From Urechidicola croceus (GTDB lineage: Bacteria; Bacteroidota; Bacteroidia; Flavobacteriales; Flavobacteriaceae): 64,000 nt of DNA. The stretch's first letter is position 1. Every line of letters begins with the position of its first letter. The notes beneath the pieces are model-generated. The model was given only the letters and a program-made list of their open reading frames with translations, ran no database searches and was not told the DNA's origin. The translations under genes and the position numbers were made by a program. Positions 1 to 8,639 of the stretch are shown piece after piece. The stretch lies in the NCBI RefSeq assembly GCF_001761325.1, contig NZ_CP017478.1, forward strand, positions 440,001 through 504,000, in the 5' to 3' direction.

Positions 1-142
1 AGCAATTAACGGAAAATTTTCTCCAGACATTGAAGATGTTCGTTCAGTTGCATATCCTATTTTAAGACATAGAATTGTTAAAAATTATAAGGCTGAAGCA
101 GAAGGTATTTCTGAAGAAAAGATAATTTCAAGTTTATTTTGA
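1..142 (+). CDS. MoxR-family AAA+ ATPase, C-terminal end (partial)
   Basis: Only the last 46 codons are present, open from base 2 to a TGA at 140-142. The tail contains DIEDVRSVAYPILRHRI, typical of the C-terminal lid of MoxR ATPases, which are chaperone-like AAA+ proteins often paired with von Willebrand-domain partners. The catalytic core lies outside the window. The gene converges on rsmD and the two coding ends overlap by 9 bases. The family call rests on a short peptide. Confidence 0.7.
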   Translation, partial: AINGKFSPDIEDVRSVAYPILRHRIVKNYKAEAEGISEEKIISSLF

Positions 143-682
143 TTCTGCTAATTCAAAGAAACTAAACATATTTCCCCCATATTTTTTAGAATAACTTAAA
201 TGTTTGTGTTGAGATAAATCAGTATGCTTTGAGTGTTCAACGATTAATACACCACCATCTTCTAAAAGATTATTTTTAAAAACCAAATCAACAATTTTTT
301 CAAACTTTTCTTTTTCAAAATCATAAGGAGGATCCGCAAAAATAACAGTGAATTTAATTGGAGTTTTATCTAAAAATTTAAAGACATCACTTTTAATAGT
401 ATCAATTGTGAATTCTAATTGATTTGAAGTTTGGTGAATAAATTTTACACAAGCAAAGTGAGCATCAACAGCGGTAATATTTTCTGTTCCTCTTGAAGCA
501 AATTCAAAACTAATATTCCCTGTTCCTGAAAATAAATCAAGTACCGATATTTCATCAAAATAGTAAAGATTATTTAAGATGTTGAATAAGGCTTCTTTTG
601 CCATATCTGTGGTTGGACGAACAGGTAAGTTTTTTGGTGCGATTAATTTTTTACCCTTATGCTTTCCAGAAATAATTCTCAT
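134..682 (-). CDS. rsmD: 16S rRNA (guanine(966)-N(2))-methyltransferase RsmD
   Basis: Methylates N2 of G966 in 16S rRNA during 30S assembly, using SAM. The 182 residues match the usual family length. The N-terminus MRIISGKHKGKKL and the PVRPTTD segment are characteristic. The SAM-binding loop LDLFSGTGN is at about 47-55, and the catalytic DPPY is at about 117-120. The start ATG (682-680) overlaps the stop of the DUF3822 gene by one base, so the two are probably translationally coupled. This pairing is common in flavobacteria. The 3' end overlaps the convergent MoxR gene. Confidence 0.94.
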   Translation of the reverse strand: MRIISGKHKGKKLIAPKNLPVRPTTDMAKEALFNILNNLYYFDEISVLDLFSGTGNISFEFASRGTENITAVDAHFACVKFIHQTSNQLEFTIDTIKSDVFKFLDKTPIKFTVIFADPPYDFEKEKFEKIVDLVFKNNLLEDGGVLIVEHSKHTDLSQHKHLSYSKKYGGNMFSFFELAESK

Positions 683-1347
683 TATTGTTGATTTAAAAGT
701 GTGAAATTAGAATGATTTGAAGTCTCAAATTCTGTTAGAAACGGATTTTTATATTCAATAAAATCAACACTTCTTACATATTGAAAAACAATAGAATACA
801 ACTCAGATTCTTTTTCTATTTCACCAATAAGAGTTAATTGAAATTCTTCAGGGTTTAAATTTAATTGTTCAGCAGTGAAAAGTATATAATAAATAAAATC
901 TTCTTTAGTTTTGAAATTAAAAGAATTATAAAATTCTAATTTTTTTCTTTTTAAAACAATAATTTGAAATTCATCATTTTCAACATTTACGAAAAAATGT
1001 GTTTTGTCAGAATTGGTGTATTTTTTTAATAAAGTTTCCACTAAAACTGATGAAGAATGCTTATACTCAAAACTACCAAATTTGTCAAACAAAAAATTGT
1101 TAATATGTACAAATGGCACATAAACATTTACAATTTCAGTATTTTCAATTGTATCATAAGCAATAAAATCATTGCTTAAAACCTTTATATTATACTTAAG
1201 ATAACTTGCTAAGTTCTCAACATTAAAGAATGGCTCAGGCACAAATGTAGATAAACTATTGCAATGTGTAACATTTACCGACTGAAACTTAGCGTTTCTT
1301 AATATTTTGTTTTTAATAAATTTATCTTCAATAAATTCTAATTGCAT
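682..1347 (-). CDS. DUF3822 family protein (N-terminus probably longer)
   Basis: From the first ATG this gives 221 residues, but the same frame stays open upstream to base 1494. That upstream part encodes plausible family N-terminal sequence (LSILLRSDGFSFCVLD), which would give about 270 residues, near the usual length of DUF3822. These proteins are uncharacterised in Bacteroidota and are thought to have an actin-like ATPase fold. No ATG, GTG or TTG occurs in the extension, so the true start is unresolved. The gene directly precedes rsmD with a one-base overlap. It follows the 1495-2235 gene, whose TAA is immediately upstream in the same frame. Confidence 0.75.
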   Translation of the reverse strand: MQLEFIEDKFIKNKILRNAKFQSVNVTHCNSLSTFVPEPFFNVENLASYLKYNIKVLSNDFIAYDTIENTEIVNVYVPFVHINNFLFDKFGSFEYKHSSSVLVETLLKKYTNSDKTHFFVNVENDEFQIIVLKRKKLEFYNSFNFKTKEDFIYYILFTAEQLNLNPEEFQLTLIGEIEKESELYSIVFQYVRSVDFIEYKNPFLTEFETSNHSNFTLLNQQ

Positions 1348-1494
1348 TTGTGGTGTGACAAACTTTTCATTAGAATATATATTATGGACATCACTATACT
1401 TTTCTGTAGTTTTATCTAAAACACAAAAAGAAAATCCATCTGACCGAAGTAAGATGGATAAATGTTTATTTTGAAAGTCTATATTTTCTATAAC
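1348..1494 (-). other. In-frame N-terminal coding extension of the DUF3822 gene without a standard start codon
   Basis: On the minus strand, 49 sense codons run without interruption from just after the TAA at 1497-1495 to the ATG at 1347. The translated segment looks like protein (hydrophobic strand LSILL, then DGFSFCVLD) and fits the expected DUF3822 N-terminus. Candidate initiators are only unusual ones, such as ATA at 1491-1489. A sequencing error near the upstream stop, or a non-AUG start, would explain it. Confidence 0.6.
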
Positions 1495-2235
1495 TTATTT
1501 ATTTTTTTCTTTATTTATATCAGCTTGATCATAAACAGTTGGCCAATTACCACTATCTGATACTTCATCTAGTGAACCTACAGAAAGAAATTTTCCTTTA
1601 ACTTGATCATCTGAAAAAGCCTCATTTTCTTGATTGATTAATCCTTTGTCTAAACCTGCTAATACCACATTTTTAGCGACTTTTACTTCAAAAACCGGTG
1701 CTTTATAACCATTAGTTTTAATCAATTCACCAAGTGTCATCGTAAAATTAGAATCAGTACCTGGCACTTTCATCATATTTTTATAATCTCTACCTACGAA
1801 AGATGCTCTCACATCTGTATATCCAGTTGTATCAATTACTCTAAATTCTTCTTCTACTGATATACCACCACCTTTATTAACTGTTCTAACCTCATTTCGA
1901 GCAACTGTTACAGCAAATTTAGCGGTGTCAATAAATTTCACTAAATCATTTCCATTTTTCGCATATTTACCTAAAACTGTTTTATGAGCATTTTGTGCAT
2001 CACGAATAACCTTTAAACTATTAATTACTTTGGTATAGCGTTTTGACTTTTCTTGATTGAATTTTATCGGCTTCATAATACCATCATATGATTTATAAGC
2101 TAATAAAGCAGCTAGACCTATTAGTGCAATAGAAATAAATGGGTGTGCTTTTTTAGGAATAAACTTTAAAATTGCTTTAGCAAGAAAGTAACAAAGCGCA
2201 ATTCCAACGAAAAAGAGTACTATAATTTTAAACAT
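1495..2235 (-). CDS. Conserved membrane-anchored hypothetical protein
   Basis: 246 residues from the ATG at 2235. A TTG start at 2268 is possible but would overlap the minus-7 promoter box at 2266-2273, so the ATG is preferred. Two N-terminal hydrophobic stretches (IIVLFFVGIALCYFLA and FISIALIGLAALLAY) form membrane anchors. The rest is soluble, contains VIRDAQNAHKTVLGKY and many charged residues, and probably faces the periplasm. The start of the soluble part resembles pilin-like or secretion-associated proteins, but no function is assigned. It probably leads an operon with the DUF3822 gene and rsmD. Confidence 0.75.
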   Translation of the reverse strand: MFKIIVLFFVGIALCYFLAKAILKFIPKKAHPFISIALIGLAALLAYKSYDGIMKPIKFNQEKSKRYTKVINSLKVIRDAQNAHKTVLGKYAKNGNDLVKFIDTAKFAVTVARNEVRTVNKGGGISVEEEFRVIDTTGYTDVRASFVGRDYKNMMKVPGTDSNFTMTLGELIKTNGYKAPVFEVKVAKNVVLAGLDKGLINQENEAFSDDQVKGKFLSVGSLDEVSDSGNWPTVYDQADINKEKNK

Positions 2236-2265
2236 TAGATGATTATTTTTTAGATTGATTGTACG

Positions 2266-2273
2266 CAAATCTA
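2266..2273 (-). promoter_or_regulatory. Bacteroidota minus-7 promoter box (TAGATTTG)
   Basis: The minus strand reads TAGATTTG, an exact match to TAnnTTTG, about 30 bases before the ATG at 2235. It sets the start of that gene and would drive the 1495-2235/DUF3822/rsmD unit. Confidence 0.6.
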
Positions 2274-2318
2274 CAAATTTTTTTTTATGCTAAAAACTTT
2301 TCTGCTAAAATCAATTTG

Positions 2319-2326
2319 TATCTTTG
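2319..2326 (+). promoter_or_regulatory. Bacteroidota minus-7 promoter box (TATCTTTG)
   Basis: Exact TAnnTTTG match 18 bases before the ATG at 2344. It lies inside the alternative longer reading frame that begins at 2287, which argues for the ATG at 2344. Confidence 0.6.
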
Positions 2327-2343
2327 AACTTTTAATAAAACTA

Positions 2344-3771
2344 ATGACAAAAACCGCGCCAGATTTTTATAAGCAACTTGTTGAATCTTTTCCATTTGAG
2401 CCTACAGATACTCAAAATGTGCTACTATTACAACTAGCAGAATTTATTTTTGATAAAAATGCTAAAAGTATATTTTTACTAAAAGGATATGCAGGTACAG
2501 GTAAAACAACAACTATAAGCACTGTTGTAAAAAATTTATGGAAAACTGGAAAGAAATCTGTTATGTTGGCTCCTACAGGTCGTGCTGCAAAGGTAATCTC
2601 AAATTATGCAGGTAGGCAAGCATTTACGATACATAAAAAAATTTACCATCCACGAAAAGCAAAAAATGGTGGTGTCAATTTTGTTATGCAGGTAAATAAA
2701 CATACAAATACTTATTTTATTGTCGATGAGGCTTCGATGATTCCTGATACAGCCGCAAATTCAAAATTATTTGAAAATGGGTCTTTGTTAGACGATTTAA
2801 TCTCATATGTTTACTCAGGTGCTGGATGCAAATTAATATTAATTGGAGATACTGCACAATTACCACCAGTTAAATTAGATGTTAGTCCAGCATTAGATGC
2901 TGATAAATTAGCACTCAATTACAATAAAGATGTTACAGAACTGGAATTGAATGAAGTAATGCGGCAACATTCAGACTCTGGAATATTAATCAACGCAACA
3001 GAATTAAGAATGATGTTGTCAGGAAATGGATTTTTTGATTTTCAGTTTAAATTAAGCTTTCCTGACGTTGTAAGACTAGTTGATGGTTATGATATACAAG
3101 ATGCTATTACTGTTGCTTACGATACAAATGGAGTGGAAGATACAGCCTTTATAGTTCGTTCAAATAAAAGAGCAAACCAATACAATCAACAAATTAGAGG
3201 TAAAATTAGAGGGCAAGAAAATGAAATTTCCTCAGGAGATTACATTATGGTAGTTAAAAACAACTATTTTTGGTTGAGCGACTCCTCTGAAGCTGGTTTT
3301 ATTGCTAATGGTGATATATGTGAAATTTTAGAAATACGTAGTGTTAAAGAACTTTACGGCTTTCGTTTTGCCGAAGTAAAAATTAGAATGGTCGATTATA
3401 AAAACCAGTCTCCATTTGATACAGTAATTCTTCTAGATACACTTACTTCAGAAACCCCTTCGTTAACATATGAAGATTCTAATAGGTTATATCAAGAAGT
3501 TGCAAAAGATTTTGAAGATGAAAAATCTAATTACAAGAAACTTCTATCAATTAAGAAAAATAAATATTTCAATGCTTTACAAGTCAAGTTTTCTTATGCC
3601 ATGACATGTCATAAATCACAGGGTGGACAGTGGAAAACAGTGTTTATTGAACAGCCTTATCTACCAGATGGCCCAAGTAAAGAATATTTACGTTGGCTTT
3701 ATACAGCTTTAACTAGAGCACAAGAGAAATTATATTTGATTGGTTTTAAAGATGATTTTTTTGAGAGCTAA
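2344..3771 (+). CDS. RecD-like ATP-dependent DNA helicase (superfamily 1B)
   Basis: 475 residues from the ATG at 2344; the upstream ATG at 2287 would place the promoter inside the gene. The Walker A motif GYAGTGKTTT is at about 48-57, APTGRAAK follows as motif Ia, FIVDEAS is Walker B, and GDTAQLPPV is motif III. The C-terminal UvrD_C_2-like region contains YAMTCHKSQGGQW and WLYTALTRAQEKL. This is the common flavobacterial stand-alone RecD/exonuclease V alpha relative, a 5'-3' helicase of uncertain role in repair. It lacks the long N-terminal domain of RecD2. No partner RecB or RecC is nearby. Confidence 0.88.
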   Translation: MTKTAPDFYKQLVESFPFEPTDTQNVLLLQLAEFIFDKNAKSIFLLKGYAGTGKTTTISTVVKNLWKTGKKSVMLAPTGRAAKVISNYAGRQAFTIHKKIYHPRKAKNGGVNFVMQVNKHTNTYFIVDEASMIPDTAANSKLFENGSLLDDLISYVYSGAGCKLILIGDTAQLPPVKLDVSPALDADKLALNYNKDVTELELNEVMRQHSDSGILINATELRMMLSGNGFFDFQFKLSFPDVVRLVDGYDIQDAITVAYDTNGVEDTAFIVRSNKRANQYNQQIRGKIRGQENEISSGDYIMVVKNNYFWLSDSSEAGFIANGDICEILEIRSVKELYGFRFAEVKIRMVDYKNQSPFDTVILLDTLTSETPSLTYEDSNRLYQEVAKDFEDEKSNYKKLLSIKKNKYFNALQVKFSYAMTCHKSQGGQWKTVFIEQPYLPDGPSKEYLRWLYTALTRAQEKLYLIGFKDDFFES

Positions 3772-3838
3772 ATAACTAAAAATTAGGCTGTTTAATTTTA
3801 GTTTGTAAAAAAAACTGTTATATTGCGGTCAAATTGCA

Positions 3839-4390
3839 ATGAAGCTTAAAAGAATTATAGGGTCCCTAATCTTGAAGATTTTTGGTTGGACGGATTATTT
3901 TCCTGAAGATTATAAAGTTCAAAAATGTGTGCTAATTACAGCACCGCATACTTCCTTTCTTGATTATATTTTTACGTTTGCATCATTTTGGAAAAGAAAA
4001 GTTAATGTGAAATTTGTTTATATACATGAAGAGACAAATTGGTTTGTTAGAACTTTTTATAAAAGTATAGGAGGTATAAATACAAGAGAAAGTGCATTGA
4101 TTATTAATTCAGCCAACCTTATTAATAATTCACAAAAAATAATTTTAATCGTCCCTTCAGAAAATACAGTTAAAAAAATTAATAAATGGAAAACTGGATT
4201 TTATGATGTTGCAACTTTGACTAAAGTTCCATTAGCTCTAAGTTATTTAGACTATTCTGATAAAATTGCAGGAGTAGGAGGCTTATTTAACGTTTCAGGA
4301 GATTATAAAAAAGACATTAAAAAAATTCAAAAATTCTACGATAGTTTTACACCAAAAAATCCTGATTATTATAATAAAAATATCTGTTAA
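3839..4390 (+). CDS. PlsC-like 1-acylglycerol-3-phosphate acyltransferase paralogue (degenerate second motif)
   Basis: 183 residues with the acyltransferase catalytic HX4D motif (HTSFLD, H37-D42) and a GG-containing block (GGINTRES). It is a tandem paralogue of the next gene, sharing WTDYxP, CxxITAPHTS, DKIAGxGxLF and FTPKNPxxYNK. Where the neighbour has EGSRKK, this copy reads SENTVKK, so the phosphate-binding EGxR block is lost. It may be catalytically altered, or use another acceptor. The family transfers acyl chains to lysophosphatidate or related acceptors at the inner membrane. It is probably cotranscribed with the next gene (19-base gap). Confidence 0.82.
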   Translation: MKLKRIIGSLILKIFGWTDYFPEDYKVQKCVLITAPHTSFLDYIFTFASFWKRKVNVKFVYIHEETNWFVRTFYKSIGGINTRESALIINSANLINNSQKIILIVPSENTVKKINKWKTGFYDVATLTKVPLALSYLDYSDKIAGVGGLFNVSGDYKKDIKKIQKFYDSFTPKNPDYYNKNIC

Positions 4391-4409
4391 TTAGTGTCCC
4401 AAAAAAATC

Positions 4410-4979
4410 ATGCATTTAAAGTTGAAAATAAAAAAAGTTTTAGGTAAATGTATTTTGAAAGTTGGAGGTTGGACCGATTATTATCCAAATGAATATGTAA
4501 CAGATAAATGTCTAATTATTACTGCACCTCACACTTCTGTTTGGGATTACTTGTTCACTTTTGCTGCATTTTGGAAAAGAGAAGTTAAAATTAAGTTTTT
4601 GTTGAGTGATTCAAAATCAAAAATACACATTAACAATATGTTAAAATTGTTTGGAGGTGTTAAAGTACAACGTAATAAAGGTAGTGCTGTTGATTGCTCC
4701 GTACATCTTATTAATAAATATGAAAAAATAGTATTGTTAGTATTGACAGAGGGTTCAAGAAAGAAGGTTGATAAATGGAAAACCGGATTTTACCATATTG
4801 CAAAAATAACTGACGTTCCAGTTGCATTAGGTTATCTAGATTATGAGGATAAAATAGCTGGTATTGGCGATTTATTTCATGTTTCTGGAAATATAAAAAC
4901 TGATTTAAAGAAAATTGAAAGGTTTTATAAAAACTTTACTCCTAAAAATCCAAAAAATTATAATAAGAAAATATTTTAG
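4410..4979 (+). CDS. PlsC-like 1-acyl-sn-glycerol-3-phosphate acyltransferase family protein
   Basis: 189 residues. The HX4D catalytic motif HTSVWD spans H41-D46, GGVKVQRNKG is motif II, and TEGSRKK is the intact EGxR-type motif III, followed by WKTGFYHIA. It is the second and better conserved member of a tandem pair. It is a short acyltransferase without membrane helices beyond a hydrophobic N-terminal stretch, as in many flavobacterial lysophospholipid acyltransferases. The exact acceptor cannot be told from sequence. Confidence 0.85.
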   Translation: MHLKLKIKKVLGKCILKVGGWTDYYPNEYVTDKCLIITAPHTSVWDYLFTFAAFWKREVKIKFLLSDSKSKIHINNMLKLFGGVKVQRNKGSAVDCSVHLINKYEKIVLLVLTEGSRKKVDKWKTGFYHIAKITDVPVALGYLDYEDKIAGIGDLFHVSGNIKTDLKKIERFYKNFTPKNPKNYNKKIF

Positions 4980-5027
4980 CACACTTATTGATATATTGTG
5001 TCTAAAGAATCTTTGTATTTTTACTTA

Positions 5028-6140
5028 ATGAAAAAAAAAATCACATTTTTATTTATTGTCTTTACCAATATTGTCTTTGCACAAAGTGGAGAAGTTGAAT
5101 TAAAATTCAATTTACCTGAATTATTGTCAGAAACTTCAGGATTAGAATTTTTTAATAATAAATTTATTTCGCATAACGATTCAGGAGGGCAACCAGTGTT
5201 ATATGAATTAGATTCAGTTTATGGTTCAATTGTTAGAACAGTTACTATTTTGAATGCTAAAAATACAGATTGGGAAGATATCGCCCAAGATGAAAAACAC
5301 ATTTTTGTTGCCGATATGGGTAACAATGCTGGTAAAAGAAGAGATTTAAAAATCTATAAAATTTCAAAGAATGATTATTTAAATAATTCTACTGTTATCG
5401 CTAAGACAATAAATTTTAAATATGGTGACCAAAAAGACTTCTCTTCTTCTTCAAAAAATAATTTTGACGCTGAAGCATTGACAAGTTTTAAGGATAGTTT
5501 GTTAATTTTTAGTAAGAATAGAGGTGATAGTAAAACTAAAATTTATACCTTATCTAAAGATGGTGATTCACAAATTGCAAAATATAAAACTACCCTTGAT
5601 GTAGATGGTTTAATAACTGGTGCAACTTATAATGCTTCTAATGATTCTGTTTTATTATGTGGTTATGTTGATACACTTAGTCCATTTTTGATTTATATTG
5701 AATCTTTTAGTACTTCAAAATCTTTTGTTCGTATTAATTTGTCACAAATTATAGGAGTTGGAAGTCAAGTTGAAGGAATTGCATTTGATGAAAATGGAAA
5801 CTATTATTTTTCAAGAGAAAAATTTAAAAAGAAAATCGCTGGATTTTCAATTTTAACGAAGCCTGCCATTTTCTCTTTTGAATTAGATAAGTTGATTGAA
5901 CCAAACTTAAATAACTTAATTTCTGATTATATAAATGGTATTTTAGAAAGCAATATTCCTATAGAAAATGTATTTCAATTTGAAAAAATAAAAATTTCAA
6001 ATGAGTTAGGAGAAACAATTCTAAAACGAAAAGACAGTTTTAATCAAGTATCTATGAAAAATTTTAAATCAGGAAAATATTATGCTAAAATTAAATTGAA
6101 TGATTTTACCACAATTACCAAAGAATTTATTAAAAATTAA
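5028..6140 (+). CDS. Secreted propeller-like protein with a type IX secretion C-terminal signal
   Basis: 370 residues from the ATG at 5028, which opens a clear signal peptide (MKKKITFLFIVFTNIVFAQ). An earlier GTG at 4998 would bury it. The middle has repeated hydrophobic strands and blocks such as LPELLSETSGLEF, NTDWEDIAQD and VEGIAFDENGNYYF, resembling SdiA-regulated or NHL-like beta-propellers. The last about 50 residues end with KSGKYYAKIKLND and EFIKN, the pattern of a type IX secretion system type A sorting domain, so export to the surface is likely. No enzyme motif is visible. Confidence 0.75.
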   Translation: MKKKITFLFIVFTNIVFAQSGEVELKFNLPELLSETSGLEFFNNKFISHNDSGGQPVLYELDSVYGSIVRTVTILNAKNTDWEDIAQDEKHIFVADMGNNAGKRRDLKIYKISKNDYLNNSTVIAKTINFKYGDQKDFSSSSKNNFDAEALTSFKDSLLIFSKNRGDSKTKIYTLSKDGDSQIAKYKTTLDVDGLITGATYNASNDSVLLCGYVDTLSPFLIYIESFSTSKSFVRINLSQIIGVGSQVEGIAFDENGNYYFSREKFKKKIAGFSILTKPAIFSFELDKLIEPNLNNLISDYINGILESNIPIENVFQFEKIKISNELGETILKRKDSFNQVSMKNFKSGKYYAKIKLNDFTTITKEFIKN

Positions 6141-6464
6141 TTATTTAAACATATCCATTCCAGGAATATTTGGTAAACCATCTTTTGCTGCAGCAGCTAG
6201 TTCTGCTTCATTAATAGCATTTGCTTTTTGAATAGCCTTATTTAAAGCAATTATTAAATAATCTTCTAATTCTTCTTTATCGACTAGAATAGCATCAGCA
6301 ATTGAAATTGATCTAATTTCTCTATTAGCAGTTACTGTAACTTTTACAACTCCATTTCCAGCATCGGCATCAATAAGTACAGTATCTAAACGCTTTTTAG
6401 TTTCTTCAACTTTTTGTTTAGCATTATTTAATTTGTCCATCATTCCAGATAAATCTCCAAACAT
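6141..6464 (-). CDS. YbaB/EbfC family nucleoid-associated protein
   Basis: 107 residues from the ATG at 6464 ([17 protein letters not shown]). A longer frame up to 6557 would run through the divergent promoters and is rejected. The coiled N-terminal helix ([17 protein letters not shown]), the strand [18 protein letters not shown] and the C-terminal helix are the YbaB/EbfC fold, a dimeric DNA-binding protein. In many bacteria ybaB sits beside recR or dnaX, but here it diverges from a peptidase gene. Confidence 0.9.
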   Translation of the reverse strand: MFGDLSGMMDKLNNAKQKVEETKKRLDTVLIDADAGNGVVKVTVTANREIRSISIADAILVDKEELEDYLIIALNKAIQKANAINEAELAAAAKDGLPNIPGMDMFK

Positions 6465-6489
6465 CTTTTTAAATTTTAAATTGAGACTA

Positions 6490-6507
6490 CAAATATACTT
6501 ATTTTTG
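6490..6507. promoter_or_regulatory. Divergent promoter pair for ybaB and the prolyl oligopeptidase
   Basis: The minus strand has TATATTTG at 6497-6490 and the plus strand has TATTTTTG at 6500-6507, both exact TAnnTTTG boxes only two bases apart. Two polymerases could not occupy both at once, so the two genes may be reciprocally expressed. Confidence 0.6.
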
Positions 6508-6529
6508 CAATCTGAAATAAAATTTGATA

Positions 6530-8587
6530 ATGAATAAACAAGAAATAAAACCTCCAAAAGCAGTTAAAAAAGCAAAAGAATTAAATACACATGGAGATAG
6601 ACGAATAGACAATTACTACTGGTTAAATGATCCTGAAAATCCTGAGGTTATTGACTATTTAAATTCTGAGAATGAATATTTTGAAAAAATGACTGCTCAT
6701 ACAAGTAAGTTACAAAAAGATTTATTTTTGGAAATGAAAGGTAGAATTAAAGAAGATGACCAATCTGTACCTTATAAAAAAAATGGATACTTTTACATAT
6801 CTCGATATAATAAAGGTGAACAATATCCTATTCATACTCGTAAAAAGGAATCGTTGGAGGCTGAAGAGCAAATTTTATTCAATGTTAATGAAATGGCTAA
6901 GGGTTTTGATTATTTTAACTTAAAAGGATTGTCAATAAGCCCTAATAATAAATTGGCCGTTTTCGGAACAGACACCGTAAGTCGTCGTCAGTATACTTTA
7001 CAATTTAAAAATTTAGAAACAGATAAGATTTATTCAGATAAAATTGAAAATACAACAGGCTCTGCAATTTGGGCTAATGATAACCAGACAATATTTTATA
7101 CAAAGCAAGACGAAGAGACTCTTAGAAGCAACAAGATTTACAAACACGTTTTAGGTACCGATACAACTCAAGATGAACTAGTATATCATGAAGTAGATAG
7201 AACTTTTTCCACATTTGTATTTAAAACAAAATCTAAAAAATATATTATAATAGGTTCATATAGTACCTTATCTACAGAATATAGATATTTACCAGCAGAT
7301 AATACTGAAGGTGATTTTATTGTTTTTCAACCAAGAGAAAAAAAATTAGAGTACAATGTAGCACATTACGGAAATGAATTTTACATTCTAACTAATAAGG
7401 ATGGCGCTACCAATTTTAAATTGATGAAAACTTCAGATATGGCTACACTGAAAGAAAATTGGGTTGATGTCATTCCTCATAGAGAGAATGTCCTATTAGA
7501 AGATATTTCTATTTTTAAAAACCATTTAGTACTTGAAGAACGTTCAAATGGGTTGAATAATATTCGAATTATTCGTTGGGATAAAACAGAAGACTATTAT
7601 TTACCATTTGAAGAAGAACCTTACTCAGCAGGAGTATACTTTAACCCCGAATTTGATACAAATATAATCAGATATGGCTATAACTCTATGACCACACCAA
7701 GTTCTGTAATTGATTTTAATATGGATGATCGTACTAAAGAAATAAAGAAAGAACAAGAAGTATTAGGAGGTCAATTTGATAAAGAAAATTATATAAGCAA
7801 GCGTGAGTGGGCAAATGCTCGTGATGGGAAGAAGGTTGCAATTTCTATTGTGTATAGAAAGGATACTAAACTATCAGTAGATACACCATTATTATTATAT
7901 GCTTATGGTTCATATGGACATACTATTGACGCTAGTTTTAGTACAACAAGATTGAGTTTACTAGATAGAGGTTTTGTATTTGCAATAGCACATATTAGAG
8001 GAGGAGAATATTTAGGTAGAGAATGGTATGATGATGGAAAACTACTAAAGAAAATGAATACATTTAATGATTTTATTGATTGCGGAAAACATTTGATAAA
8101 AAATAATTTCACATCAGAAAAACATCTTTATGCAATGGGTGGATCTGCAGGTGGTTTACTTATGGGTACTATAATAAATATGAATCCTGAACTATTTAAT
8201 GGTGTAATAGCTTCAGTACCATTTGTTGATGTTGTAACTACTATGTTAGATGATTCAATTCCATTAACTACTGGAGAATATGATGAATGGGGAAATCCAA
8301 ATGATAAGAAATACTATGAATATATGAAGTCATACTCACCATATGATAATGTAGAAAATAAAAAATACCCAAATTTATTAGTTACAACTGGTCTTCATGA
8401 TTCCCAAGTTCAGTATTTTGAACCCGCAAAATGGGTTGCAAAACTTCGTGAACAAGATAAAAACACAAATTTATTATTAATGCACATAAATATGAATGTC
8501 GGTCATGGCGGGGCTTCTGGGCGTTTTGAAAGTCTAAAAGAGGTTGCTCGTGAGTATTCTTTTTTAATTGATTTGGAATCAATTTAG
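6530..8587 (+). CDS. S9A prolyl oligopeptidase / oligopeptidase B (PtrB type)
   Basis: 685 residues, the usual length for oligopeptidase B. The N-terminal beta-propeller starts with the family hallmark DNYYWLND. The C-terminal alpha/beta-hydrolase carries the nucleophile in [10 protein letters not shown] (GxSxGG), the acid in [11 protein letters not shown], and the histidine in [11 protein letters not shown]. It cleaves short peptides after basic residues or proline. No signal peptide is visible, so it is probably cytoplasmic. The ATG at 6530 was chosen over a TTG two codons earlier, and it lies downstream of a good minus-7 box. Confidence 0.92.
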   Translation: MNKQEIKPPKAVKKAKELNTHGDRRIDNYYWLNDPENPEVIDYLNSENEYFEKMTAHTSKLQKDLFLEMKGRIKEDDQSVPYKKNGYFYISRYNKGEQYPIHTRKKESLEAEEQILFNVNEMAKGFDYFNLKGLSISPNNKLAVFGTDTVSRRQYTLQFKNLETDKIYSDKIENTTGSAIWANDNQTIFYTKQDEETLRSNKIYKHVLGTDTTQDELVYHEVDRTFSTFVFKTKSKKYIIIGSYSTLSTEYRYLPADNTEGDFIVFQPREKKLEYNVAHYGNEFYILTNKDGATNFKLMKTSDMATLKENWVDVIPHRENVLLEDISIFKNHLVLEERSNGLNNIRIIRWDKTEDYYLPFEEEPYSAGVYFNPEFDTNIIRYGYNSMTTPSSVIDFNMDDRTKEIKKEQEVLGGQFDKENYISKREWANARDGKKVAISIVYRKDTKLSVDTPLLLYAYGSYGHTIDASFSTTRLSLLDRGFVFAIAHIRGGEYLGREWYDDGKLLKKMNTFNDFIDCGKHLIKNNFTSEKHLYAMGGSAGGLLMGTIINMNPELFNGVIASVPFVDVVTTMLDDSIPLTTGEYDEWGNPNDKKYYEYMKSYSPYDNVENKKYPNLLVTTGLHDSQVQYFEPAKWVAKLREQDKNTNLLLMHINMNVGHGGASGRFESLKEVAREYSFLIDLESI

Positions 8588-8605
8588 TATTTTGAAAAAA
8601 AATTG

Positions 8606-8613
8606 TAGATTTG
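8606..8613 (+). promoter_or_regulatory. Bacteroidota minus-7 promoter box (TAGATTTG)
   Basis: Exact TAnnTTTG match 26 bases before the ATG at 8640. It makes the ATG, rather than the TTG at 8625, the likely start. Confidence 0.55.
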
Positions 8614-8639
8614 CGTGTTGTTAATTGATTAATTATTTC

